DNA of 64,000 nucleotides from Brachionus manjavacas (taxonomy: Eukaryota; Rotifera; Eurotatoria; Ploima; Brachionidae): the NCBI GenBank assembly GCA_019054805.1, contig JAHQIY010000005.1, positions 4,571,501 through 4,635,500 on the forward strand. Direction: 5' to 3'. Below are positions 1 through 9,056 of the stretch, one piece after another. The notes under the pieces are model-generated. The model did no database searches and was not told where the DNA came from. It worked only from the letters and a program-made list of their open reading frames with translations. The position numbers were made by a program, and so were the translations under genes. Position 1 is the stretch's first letter; every line of letters begins with the position of its first letter.

Positions 1-175
1 TCGTCATCATGGTCAACTACTTCCGAGCCCCAAACAACATCGCCGTCGCTTACGTGCCATCTGCCGACGATACGGCGGACGCGCCTTCCAGCTACATTAC
101 ACCGTCAACGCGCATACGCCTTGGCACGCTCAACGCGACTTTAAAATACGGGCTGCTCCGAATGAATCGAGAGCT
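1..175. other. GC-rich stretch at the left edge, unassigned
   Basis: The first 120 bases contain 70 G or C (58%), while the DNA after about 175 is strongly AT-rich. An open frame runs on the plus strand from 9 to 218, but it crosses the composition boundary and I recognise no family in any frame. It could be the end of a GC-richer mobile element or gene cut by the window edge, or an assembly junction. Nothing more can be supported. Confidence 0.4.
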
Positions 176-296
176 TTCGAACTCATTCCTAATTTTCTTT
201 TTAAATAAAACCATCTGAGCCGCGGTCATTCCAAAAATAAAATTAGTAAATAAAATATTTAAAACGGTTTTCATGAAAATAAGCTTAAAAAAAGAA

Positions 297-864
297 AAGA
301 AGAGCGTCTTTTGCTTAAGAAGGATTTTATCCAGGAAATTAGTATGCGTGGTAGACCCAGACCAATTAATTTTGTCAAAAAAAAAACAACAGACTTTTTA
401 ACTGCCGTTCTACTGTGTTTACGGAAGCCTGATTGAATTTGATAGATAAGATTGTTAATTTTTTAGAAGGTTGATGGTCTTGAAGTGATTATTCTCTCAA
501 GGGCCTTGCCTAGGCAGCTGGTTAGGTTTATAGGGCGATAGTTGAAATTTTAATTAAACAAATACAAAATATTCAGGTTAGTTGATTTTGAAATGTTTAT
601 TAACAATTCATTAAGAATATTATCTTGTCCAGTTACCGAGTGTTCCTTTACCTTGTTAAATCTTTCTTTAAACTCAAAAAATGAAATAGGTGATAAAGTT
701 GATTCAGAGGTGGACAACTCAAAGAAGCTTTTAATGTTCTCCGAAATAGAACCGTCTGCGATAGGATTGCTAAAATTATGTGCTGTGAATATATTTTCTA
801 AAATTTTTCGAAACAAGTCACCTTTTGTTATGTCATACCCTAAGACAACTATGTACAAAAACAT
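297..864 (-). mobile_element. Non-LTR retrotransposon reverse-transcriptase fragment, internally deleted
   Basis: Read on the minus strand, 864 to about 550 gives a LINE pre-RT segment (VTGQDNILNELLINI, resembling the 'GpDgI..ellK' signature). The same frame continues through a stop into YRPINLTSCLGKALERI near 540-480, a classic RT motif, then QSGFRKHSRTA near 430. The sequence then jumps to LGLPRILISWIKSFL near 370-320, which normally lies well past the catalytic aspartates, so the palm core is deleted. In-frame stops confirm that it is dead. It is of CR1/Jockey-like type; the clade cannot be fixed from this piece. Confidence 0.75.
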
Positions 865-915
865 AATATCTTGAAAACGAAGTAACTTTATAATATTTAA
901 AAGATGTCACTTTTA
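835..915 (+). repeat. Direct repeat, left copy (81 bp)
   Basis: Positions 835-915 are nearly identical to 1662-1742; both start ATACCCTAAGA and end AAGATGTCACTTTTA, with only a few substitutions. The left copy overlaps the upstream end of the LINE fragment. The two copies bracket 746 bp that contain the J-domain-like relic. Confidence 0.85.
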
Positions 916-925
916 TGACGGGGTA

Positions 926-1552
926 CTTTGGAAAATTCAAAAAGAGAAAGAATTAATGAACAAATTTGGAATGACAACGAAACTCCCGAACTTCGAAAGG
1001 ATAAGAAGTCCTTCACCAAATACAAACGCAAATTGGAAGGCAATGAAGAATGAGATAAAACAAAGAAATATAAGAAAGCAAACAAAACAAAAAGAAGCTT
1101 CAAAATTAAGCGAATTTGTTAAAGAAAAAATCAAAGAAGGAGAAAGAAAATTAAAACAAGAAATAGACATGTTCATAAATTTGAATTACTAGCAAAGAAG
1201 AGCAATTTTAATAAAAGAAAAAAGAGAAAAATGGGGAAAAGAGAAGAAAAAAAAAGACGATGAAAAAGAAAATCAAGAGAAAACAAAAAATAAACAAAAC
1301 GAAAAATGAATTAGAGAAAAAACGAAGAAAATTATGCGGATCAATATTAAAAATCAAACTACCAACTGGTGAGAATTGCTCAGAGATCTTTGAACTAAAA
1401 GAAGATTTTACATTAGCAAAAATTAGAAACCAATTTATTAAACTTAGTTTGAAATCCCATCCATACAAAGGAAATTATGATGGAGAACGCATGAAAGTCA
1501 TAAACGCAGCATACAAAAAACTGAAGAGTCTTTGTAATTTTTATGTAGCTTT
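926..1552 (+). pseudogene. Lysine-rich relic ending in a J-domain-like segment with HPY instead of HPD
   Basis: Two plus-strand open stretches in different frames (about 926-1192 and 1260-1552) read as one very lysine/glutamate-rich polypeptide broken by a stop at 1190 and a frameshift before 1260. The second part ends with the J-domain pattern helix II, HPxKG, helix III: AKIRNQFIKLSLKSHPYKG, then ERMKVINAAYKKLKSL. The tripeptide at 1458-1466 is His-Pro-Tyr, whereas active J-domains need His-Pro-Asp to stimulate Hsp70. The open frame beyond 1552 (to 1670) looks like chance extension. It could be a decayed retrocopy of a DnaJ-family gene or an element-encoded ORF; the direct repeats on both sides favour a captured or inserted unit. 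No function is claimed. Confidence 0.4.
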
Positions 1553-1661
1553 TTTTTATTCTAGTTATTTTAGTTTTGTAATACTTTGTTTTAAGAAAAA
1601 TAAATATTTATTTCAAATTTTCTTTTATAAAGGAAAAATTTCAAAAAGAATAGGGGATAGC

Positions 1662-1742
1662 ATACCCTAAGATAACTATGTACAAAAATTTAATATCTTG
1701 AAAACAAAGTAACTTTATAATATTTAAAAGATGTCACTTTTA
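1662..1742 (+). repeat. Direct repeat, right copy (81 bp)
   Basis: This is the second copy of the repeat at 835-915, in the same orientation and just right of the J-domain-like relic. It is far too long for an ordinary target-site duplication, so a segmental tandem duplication or an element terminal repeat is more likely. Confidence 0.85.
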
Positions 1743-1826
1743 AAAATATTGAAAGTTGATTGTGAAAACTTTAGTTATTTTGTTTAAATTTTATTATAAA
1801 TAAATATATATTTCATTTCTGAATCA

Positions 1827-1878
1827 TTTCTGAAGGTGCTTTAGCTCGGCAAAGATAAAATAAATAAATAAATAATAA
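1827..1878 (+). mobile_element. LINE 3' terminus (family T), solo tail
   Basis: Carries TCTGAAGGTGCTTTAGCTCG followed by an AAATA-type microsatellite tail. The same terminus recurs at 17612, 20711, 21464, 56009 and 57324 on the plus strand and at 36659-36720 and 37109-37150 on the minus strand. At 56009 and 57324 it follows RT-derived sequence, which identifies it as the 3' end of a non-LTR retrotransposon. Confidence 0.65.
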
Positions 1879-2058
1879 CCAAGTGGAGATATATTATATA
1901 TTATATTCTACTCACTGACAAGTAAAATAAAACAATCTTTATTCTTGCTTGTGTCATCCATTTATTGGCGTGACAGTTATAAAGTCAAACAAATTCTTTA
2001 TTCCTAACACATTAGTAAACTTGTTAAAAAAGTAATAATTTGGAGGTTGTTGAGATTT

Positions 2059-2316
2059 TTATTGCCTACGAGTTTTACGTCTCTCTTTCATTAGGTCCAC
2101 TTTATCTATTAGAAGTCGAGATTTATAGGTTCTATTTGTAAACAAAGGAATGCTACGGTTTGCAGCAATGGTGATGTTTATTGTGAATCTATCATTAATA
2201 TAATTTAAATTGGTAAGATTGGTCTTACGGGAAAGTTCCTCTCTAAAAAGATCCAAGTTAGCTTTTGCATAATCCAATTTATTTTTTGGTGTATGTTTAT
2301 AAATCGAAGTCGTCAA
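2059..2316 (-). mobile_element. Non-LTR retrotransposon fragment, endonuclease-to-RT linker
   Basis: An 85-residue minus-strand open stretch contains NKLDYAKANLDLFREEL, matching the 'ldYskADwekfreeL' segment between the endonuclease and RT domains of CR1/Jockey-type ORF2 proteins. The N of 'KAN' replaces the usual D. The following part, ending RLLIDKVDLMKERRKTRRQ, fits the 'w....l..l.k.k.r' linker. The fragment has no flanking endonuclease or RT sequence and is a relic. Confidence 0.5.
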
Positions 2317-4140
2317 TCAGGTCCAGAATTTTTAAGGGTCAAAATACTTAATGATAATCTTTTAAATTGGGTTCAAAAAATAAAAATAATTTGATTTTTC
2401 TATTTATTTAAGTTACTTTTACAAAAAATTGATCAAATTGAGTTAAATGATCTTCTAATCTTCAACGAAATTTAAATGTACTTGAAAAATAAATAAAGTT
2501 CGGATTTAAATCGTATTAAAATTAAGACTTTACATGTCAAAAGAGGCAATCCGAAATTCTAATATTTAATTAGTTTAAACGGTTTGAATGGTTTTGGAAA
2601 GACAATCTACGAATACGTTTAAAAAAAATAATTTAGTGTTAAAAATTTTTTTTCTATTTTTCAAGCGGGATAATTTAAACAGACTGCTTGGAAGCCAATT
2701 GCTTCCTTTCAATCTTCATTTATGCATGTTATTTTATTTTAAAATATTAAAATTTTGCATGAATTTTGAACGAATTACAAAAAAAAATGAAAAGTACGCG
2801 TTTTTCAAAAAATTGTCTTGATTATTATTAGAAGAATTTTTTACTTTTATATTTAATTTTTTTTCATCATCGCCGAACCTGCCGTAATTTTAGAAAAAAA
2901 TAATTAATAAAATAATAAAAATGTACTCAAAGTCAGAACGCTATTTTTCCATCAATATTTTTTTTTGCTTAAATAGTAATGAATTGAATAGTTTTATTTT
3001 TTCTCGAAGATATATTTTTAATTTTTTAAGAAAGTAAAATTGTAATCTAATAAAATTTGTTTTTTTAAATATTTTGATCAAATTATTAGAATCAATTTAA
3101 GTTAATCAAATTTAATAAAATGTATTCTAATGGAGCATAGGACTGCCGAAACCACACAATGACTTAACAAATTAAGGCAGGTGATTAAGGAATTATTATG
3201 ATGTAAAGAAACTTATTACCATCAAAATGAAATTTTAGACCGAACTGCTTGAATTTTCAAATTTAATGTTGATGAATTTTGAGACAACTAAGAATTAGTT
3301 TTTTTATAGTAAAGCTTGGATTTAAGTACTATTTAACTCAAGTTTTTTCAATTTTTTGATTGATTTTATATATTATTTGAAATAATGTTAAAGTCAAGAA
3401 ATAATTTGTATTTTTTTACTTTATTTAATTTTCATGCTAAATTAAAAAATATGGATTAAATAAATTCCATGTTTATATTTCAAACGCCTGCGGCAAAAAT
3501 CTTTCTGAGACTCAGACTCTAAAATACTTAATTAATTTTGATTATTTGGTTGAGTTTAATGCTACAGAACTTTGATATAACTCGTAAAATTTAAATAAGT
3601 CTTTTGAAATTTTTTTTATAAATATCAAATTCTAACTAAGAAGTTAAGTCTAAACTTAAAAGATATATTTTAAAATTTAATTTTTTTTTTTAAATTGGAC
3701 TATTTAAATTCTCAAGTCATAGTTTAGTTTTTTTTGTTCAACACTGATTATTAAAATTTAATACTTTTAAGATTTGTTTTTTTTTTAAATTGTAAATATT
3801 GGACTAATTATCAAGCTCGGTCCTGGTTTAATCCATAAATTTAGGATTAAAATTGAGTAAAAAAATAACTTGTGAATTAGGTAGTCGTAATAGCCTAACT
3901 ATTTTTTCCCACAAACACAAGAATTCAATACTCAAACGACTGAATAAGAGCTTCTCATGAAAAACTTTAAATTATTAAAAGAAAAAGAATAAAAAGGTTT
4001 TTGAACGTAGCTTGGCAACTTTGGTTTAGTTGTTTTACATTTTAATTTGAATTATGAAACTGTTTGAATAAAATAAAGAAAAGAACAATTTCTACATACT
4101 TAAAATTGCCAGTAAGCAAAAAGGTTAATCGCTATTGAAA
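2317..4140. other. AT-rich intergenic DNA
   Basis: There are only short open frames with low-complexity, T- or A-driven translations. I see no conserved protein motif, tRNA-like box pair or clear repeat. It precedes the CFAP107 homologue; no convincing TATA element is visible. Confidence 0.6.
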
Positions 4141-5253
4141 ATGTCCTCGGTTAAGGTAGGAAAAATAACTTCGTTGGATGACCGAAATGTAAACATAATT
4201 GATGGAACTTACGCCAAAGTGCCTGATCACCATATTCTCGATCCAAGTAAAAATATTGGATTAAGAGAATTCAACAATGGTGTTTTGATACACAACTGGT
4301 ATGAAGAAAGACATCCGGTATACTTGGATCTAATTGTTGAAAAAAAAATTATTTATTATTTATAGTTCGAAAAAAAAGAACATCCAAAGAATTCGACTTA
4401 TAACTATGACTACAAGCCGTTTCCAGAAGCAAAACCAGACGTGGTGGTTAGAAGAAATATGATGAGAATATCGGAAGGAGTTGGTAATAAGAATCTCATT
4501 GGAATGCATAATACCGATTCATCAAAAAATATGATAACACTGTAAATACCTTTTTCTTTTTGTTTTTATTTTTTTCACAGTATCATTTTTAGCTATGATG
4601 AAACAATAAACAAAAGAGCAAGACCTGGACCTGTCATACCTCAAGGTCAACAGTTTCCAGAAAAAAGACAATGGAAAATGATCAATGACAAATGGGTGCC
4701 GGAAAAAATTGACTATCCACTCCAGGGTAAATTGCTGAAAAAGCCCAAATTTTAATTATAAATTTTTTAAGATGCTCCGACCTCTTGGGGCCTGGTTCAT
4801 AAGAAAAAAAATGAAAAATTTTTGCAAGACGATAAATATCGCAATCAAATTTCAAATGTATCTGAGTATGCAGAAAGGTATCAAAAGCATTCAAACGATT
4901 CTTATTTGCAAAGAACTCCTTTTGCTGTTCCTAAGAACATTTCAGCAAGTTTTAATAATTTAAATCTCACATTGAACAATTTTCCGAAATGGCGATCAAC
5001 TAGTGGATCGCTAAGAGAGCCTCAAGCAAGAGATGTGTTAGATACTGTTTATAGTGATATGTTAGTTCGGTCAGCTAAAGCACCAAGGACCTTATATTAT
5101 CTTGGAAAAGTTCCCACAAATGGTGTATTAGATGTTTATAGCATGAAAAATTATGAAACTTTGACGCCAGTATACGAGTCGGCTAATATTATTAAAACTG
5201 ATCCAACAGAAAAGGCTAATCAAATAACTGACTTGTCCACTTTAAATAATTAG
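4141..5253 (+). CDS. CFAP107: Axonemal microtubule-inner-protein homologue (CFAP107 / C1orf158-like)
   Basis: Four exons, 4141-4317, 4366-4541, 4593-4726 and 4772-5253, join in phase to a 322-residue protein; the introns are 48, 51 and 45 nt. The joined protein follows the human CFAP107 motif order as I remember it: NWYEER near residue 51 (human NWMEER), then STYNYDYKPFPEAKPD (human SIYRKEYIPFPDHRPD), MITLYDE (human LISTYDD), KWVPEKIDYPLQDAPTSWGL (human LWLPEKSDFPLLAPPTNYGL). CFAP107 binds inside doublet microtubules of motile cilia. The protein has a longer C-terminal tail than the 194-residue human one. The first donor (CCG|GTATAC) was preferred to a later GT because it restores the family spacing. 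The ATG at 4141 is the first in frame. AATAAA lies at 5281. There are no transmembrane segments or catalytic motifs, as expected of a structural protein. Confidence 0.7.
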
Positions 5254-5280
5254 AGCTTGTAATTTTTAATTAAAATTAAC

Positions 5281-5286
5281 AATAAA
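5281..5286 (+). terminator. Polyadenylation signal AATAAA of the CFAP107 homologue
   Basis: A canonical AATAAA lies 28 nt after the stop codon at 5253. Confidence 0.6.
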
Positions 5287-6846
5287 TCAAATTTTAGTTT
5301 TCTTGAAATCAATAACTACAAAATAATAAATATTAGTAAAAATGCTTTTTATTTTTTTTCTCAATTTAATTAAAAAAAAAAAACAATTTTCAATATAAAA
5401 TCGTTTTTTCACACGAAAAGTGAAAATTTAAAGGCGTCAATTAATCGAATAGACCTTTTTTTAATTTTCGATCTGAATTTCGGAAAAAAGTATCTGATAC
5501 TTAGCAGATAAAGAAAAAATCCTATTAATTCTTCCTGTGTTTTTAAATTTGATAAAAGTCTAAACAAACCCTCGAGCTTTATGTATACAATTTTTTTCTA
5601 ACTATAATAATTTTTATATTTTATAATTTAAATTCAAATTGGTATTATTTTTAAGATTATTTTAATTAAAATTTTTATACATAGACAATGAGAAAAGGGC
5701 TAAATAGTTCTCAAAATTTCTTTTTAGTTCCTTTTTTTCTTAAATTTATTTAAAGATAAATTTGGTTCTTTAGGGTTCTTTCGGTGTTTCAAAAGAACCC
5801 CAGGTTCTTTTAGTGCAAATTAATAAAAGAGTCTCTGAAAAAATTTCGTGTATAAAAGATAATAATTCAAAAATTTTAAGATTATTGATTAAACCTTGAG
5901 CCAAGCAAAACCATTAACTTAGCTCTAGGACGGTTTTCAAAAGTTTTTAAACATGAAAAACGCCATATCATAAGTACGGATCAATGCTTTTTATCTTAAT
6001 GTCATCAATTAGTTATTTTGTGTTATTAAAAATTATTGTAAATATCAGAAACCTCGTAATTACCTAAACCTTATATTCTCACAATGATTCATTAGTAATA
6101 ATATGTTTCATTGATAAGCATATTTATGATTCTAATTCGTTTTGGAAGCTGTGAAGAAAATATTTGCATTATAAATTTCGATGCAACATTAAATTTAACT
6201 ATTTTTTTTTGTATTTTACTTAAAATTTACTTTTAAATATCAATTGGAACGAAAAAGTTTGATTTTCTAGCTATGTATTAACTCATCAAGTTCATTGCAA
6301 TAATATACTCGGCTTAAGACTTTCTTTAATTTAAATATCTCTTTTTAAAGAAAATATCTAAAATTTTTGAAAATAAATTGTGCTTTAAATAAAATTATGT
6401 CTAATAAATTTTTATTAAATAAGAAAACTTAAAAAAATAATAAAAGATTTGAATTTATTTAATAATTTAAATCAATTGACATAAAAGCATTTAAAATTTT
6501 AGATTAAAATTTAATATGTTAATCGAAATAATGTTTACAATTAAGCTTATATGTCTTTAATTTCACAAACCTCTAATTTTTTTGGCAGATTAATGATTAA
6601 TTTTGGAAAAATATTTAAAGCTTAGTTCCAAAACTAGCAGCAAAAGCGAGGTTTCTGATATTTGATAAAATTACTCAAATTGAATTGTCATTATTTTTAT
6701 TTAAAAATTTTTTTTTTGAATTTTTAAAATTTTAAAAAGCTAAAGTTTAAATAAAATAAAATTTTTAATTTTTTCCAGAAAGATAACTTCAATTTTATTT
6801 AAAAACTTTTAAAACTAAAAAAAAACTTAAAATAAATTTACAAAAT
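5287..6846. other. AT-rich intergenic DNA between convergent genes
   Basis: This separates the 3' ends of CFAP107 (+) and cereblon (-). No coding motif is seen. A small hairpin (GGGTTCTTT at 5773 pairing with AAAGAACCC at 5792) is the only structured element noticed. Confidence 0.6.
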
Positions 6847-8400
6847 TCATGCTTGGCTAATAGAAGCAGTATCATCGAAATTCATTAATTCGCCATATTT
6901 TTCCTCCTCTTCCTGATACGCATATCTAATAGCTTTTCGTGTAAGTCCAAAGAACCTTTCTGGCTTTAGATCAGGCAACACATTAGTAAACTTCCACCCA
7001 ATGTGGTTGTTGCATCGTTTGCAATTAATAATTTGCCAAGCATATCCCGGAAACCATGAATGTTGAGTAGATGGCTTGGGACTTAAAATGTGAAAATTCT
7101 TTAATTTATACACAGTCAAAGTTTCATGGACAACACCTCCAGGATTCAAATAGGCACCCATAAAACCATGCTTGGACATTGAAAAAACGTTTGCCTTTGT
7201 ACAAAACTGTTCATTGCATAGCCTACAATTAATATTTGTAAATTTTTTTAGTAATTTGAACATAGACATTAGTCTTTGGTTGATACAATTCATTCTGAGT
7301 ATATTTATCCTCATTTTGTTGTCAAATGGAAAGTTTGTCAGCAACCAGGAGCAAAATACCTTAGAATTATTACTGTCTGTTAGGCCTGAATCACTCATAA
7401 GCTTAATATTAGAATCTTCGAATTTAATTTTGAATGTTTCATTAAGTTCTTTTTTAATAAAATGAATCAAATAATCACAATCAAAATTCCGGTAAACCCA
7501 CGCAGGCTGGTTTAAACTAGTGTTATAATACTCAGCTTTGTGGACCACGTTTTTTACATCCAAGTCGGATTTGTGTAAAAAAGAGTCGAATATAAAGCTT
7601 AAATTTTTTGGTGAGTGTCTATTGAGTGGATTAGTGGATAAGACATATTCTGGCAAAATTTTAACAGTGCCAATTGCGATTCCGGTTATATCTTTCTCTA
7701 TTTTTACAATTTCAAATCTTTCTTTACCTTTCACTTTGAGAATCAATCCTCCGGCACTTTCGATCAGCGAACTGAAGTCAGCTAGTTCACTATTTTCGTT
7801 GTGATATGACGCCGATATTATCTCAGCTACAATGCCCAGCTTGGATTCTTCTGGTAATGTGCTGAGATTAACCGGCTCCTGGCTTCTTCGATTCAATTTC
7901 AGCAACTTTGGGTTATAAGAAAATCCGATGGTAGGATTTTTCACTTCAAGTCTTTTCCGGATGACTTGTATTTGAATTGGGGAATAAAAATAAATTGGCA
8001 TTACTTGACCAGGTATCAGTTGAACACTATTTTCAGAGTCATTTTCAAAAAATGTATCACTTGGCTGGTCCAAAATTGGAATTTGAATCACATCATCACT
8101 ATCATGCATTAATTTTGATGCAGATATTTCCTCAAAATTTTGACCCAAGTATTGGTGATTTGACGAAAGTTCGGTGTTATAATTTATAATAGCTGGCATA
8201 TCTACATCCTCGTAATCCTGGATTTGATCTTCGGTCTCAAAATCCTGCTCATCTGATTCAGTTTCTTCTTCATCTTCATCATAATCCTCGGGTGCAAAGT
8301 AAATGTTATATTCATTTTCTTCGGCATCCTGAAAATTCTCCTCATCTGATGAAATGGCATCTTGGGCATGTAGTTGATCGCTTTCTTCGGAAGACGACAT
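6847..8400 (-). CDS. CRBN: Cereblon, substrate receptor of the CRL4 E3 ubiquitin ligase
   Basis: One uninterrupted exon encodes 517 residues from the ATG at 8400. CRBN links DDB1-CUL4 to substrates, reading C-terminal cyclic imide or glutarimide-like degrons. The N-terminal ~90 residues are acidic and disordered, the middle is the Lon-like domain (starting near LIPGQVMPIYFYSP), and the C-terminal CULT domain is complete. Zinc cysteines are C392, C395, C460 and C463; the tri-tryptophan pocket is W449, W455 and W469. Spacings equal those of human CRBN (C323, W380, W386, C391, C394, W400). Signatures VHETLTVY, HSWFPGYAW and HIGWKF are present. An upstream in-frame ATG at 8439 exists, but 8400 is preferred because a possible splice acceptor (TCTAG near 8412) lies between them. 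The lack of introns is unusual for CRBN and may reflect intron loss. Confidence 0.95.
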   Translation of the reverse strand: MSSSEESDQLHAQDAISSDEENFQDAEENEYNIYFAPEDYDEDEEETESDEQDFETEDQIQDYEDVDMPAIINYNTELSSNHQYLGQNFEEISASKLMHDSDDVIQIPILDQPSDTFFENDSENSVQLIPGQVMPIYFYSPIQIQVIRKRLEVKNPTIGFSYNPKLLKLNRRSQEPVNLSTLPEESKLGIVAEIISASYHNENSELADFSSLIESAGGLILKVKGKERFEIVKIEKDITGIAIGTVKILPEYVLSTNPLNRHSPKNLSFIFDSFLHKSDLDVKNVVHKAEYYNTSLNQPAWVYRNFDCDYLIHFIKKELNETFKIKFEDSNIKLMSDSGLTDSNNSKVFCSWLLTNFPFDNKMRINILRMNCINQRLMSMFKLLKKFTNINCRLCNEQFCTKANVFSMSKHGFMGAYLNPGGVVHETLTVYKLKNFHILSPKPSTQHSWFPGYAWQIINCKRCNNHIGWKFTNVLPDLKPERFFGLTRKAIRYAYQEEEEKYGELMNFDDTASISQA

Positions 8401-8452
8401 TTTATTTAAATCTAGATTATTTTTTAAAATTTTATTCAAAAAAAAAATTAAA
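8401..8452 (-). promoter_or_regulatory. 52-nt intercistronic spacer with possible trans-splice acceptor
   Basis: Between the UQCC6-like stop (8453) and the CRBN ATG (8400), the minus strand has a T-rich run followed by AATCTAG near 8412, resembling a splice acceptor. No room exists for an independent promoter plus 3'UTR of ordinary size. A spliced-leader site resolving a bicistronic transcript is a reasonable reading; it is inference only. Confidence 0.4.
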
Positions 8453-8678
8453 TTAATTTTTAGATTTTTCGAGCTCTCTCAACTTTTTTCGTTTTTCCGA
8501 TTCTCTAATTATATACTCATTGAAATCCTTGGAGAGTTATTTTTAGTTTTTTTAGATAAAATATGTAAAAGAAAAGAAATGTACTTACAGCCATAGGTTG
8601 ATAGTATGAATAGACTAAGTGACTACCAGCAAACATACAAACAATAGCCGCTACGCTAAACTTGATAAATTCGATCAT
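8453..8678 (-). CDS. UQCC6: UQCC6/Brawnin-like mitochondrial single-pass micropeptide
   Basis: Two exons (8589-8678 and 8453-8527, phase 0, 61-nt intron GTAAGT...CCAAG) encode 54 residues. The N-terminus reads MIEFIKFSVAAIVCMFAGS, then HLVYSYYQP. This aligns with the human C12orf73/Brawnin core as I remember it (YLKMFAASLLAMCAGAEVV, then HRYYRP): a short hydrophobic helix, an 'M-A-G' step and 'YYxP'. Brawnin is an inner-membrane factor needed for respiratory complex III assembly. The tail (DFNEYIIRESEKRKKLRELE) is charged and helical. The gene lies head-to-tail upstream of CRBN and divergent from uL3m. At this length the homology call is tentative; another small mitochondrial membrane protein is possible. 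Confidence 0.55.
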
Positions 8679-9056
8679 TTTCAGTCAAGTTATTAAAATT
8701 TTTTGAATTTTCGTATAATGAAATATTAAGCTATATGCATTTTAAATTTGTTAACAATCTTGCAGCTAATTCAATGCAAAAACCAAGTCTTCTATTTGAA
8801 ATTATGCTCTTTTTAAAATTCATCAAAAAAAAATTTAAATCAATTTTTTATGAAATCAGATCTTTGTCTCTTGATACTACTTTTTTATTGATTAACTATT
8901 GGAAAAATAGATTTTTTTTAAGTGAAAAAAAGTTAATTTTGTTTTTAAATTTTTCTGAGTCTAAAAGCAAAGCATTTTTAGATTCAGATACACAAAATTT
9001 TTGTATAAAGGATTTAATATTTTAAAAATATTCAAAATTTAAGGCTCTTGATAAAA
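8679..9056. promoter_or_regulatory. Putative bidirectional promoter, UQCC6-like / uL3m
   Basis: These 378 bp separate two divergent start codons of predicted mitochondrial proteins. An open frame from 8735 to 9025 has a low-complexity translation and is taken as chance. No clear TATA element is visible. Divergent spacing suggests shared regulation (inference). Confidence 0.4.

Noticed and set aside
4318-4365. A 30-nt intron (4336-4365) in the CFAP107 homologue
   Set aside because: A donor at 4318 (GTATAC) gives a 48-nt intron like the others and restores the spacing seen in the family; the 30-nt reading inserts six unmatched residues.
7172-8189. Plus-strand open frames of 70-97 residues opposite cereblon
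   Set aside because: They are antisense shadows of the conserved CRBN frame and have no motif of their own.
8735-9025. A 96-residue open frame between the UQCC6-like gene and uL3m
   Set aside because: Its translation is low-complexity (Phe/Leu/Lys/Ser) with no motif and it sits in the divergent promoter gap.
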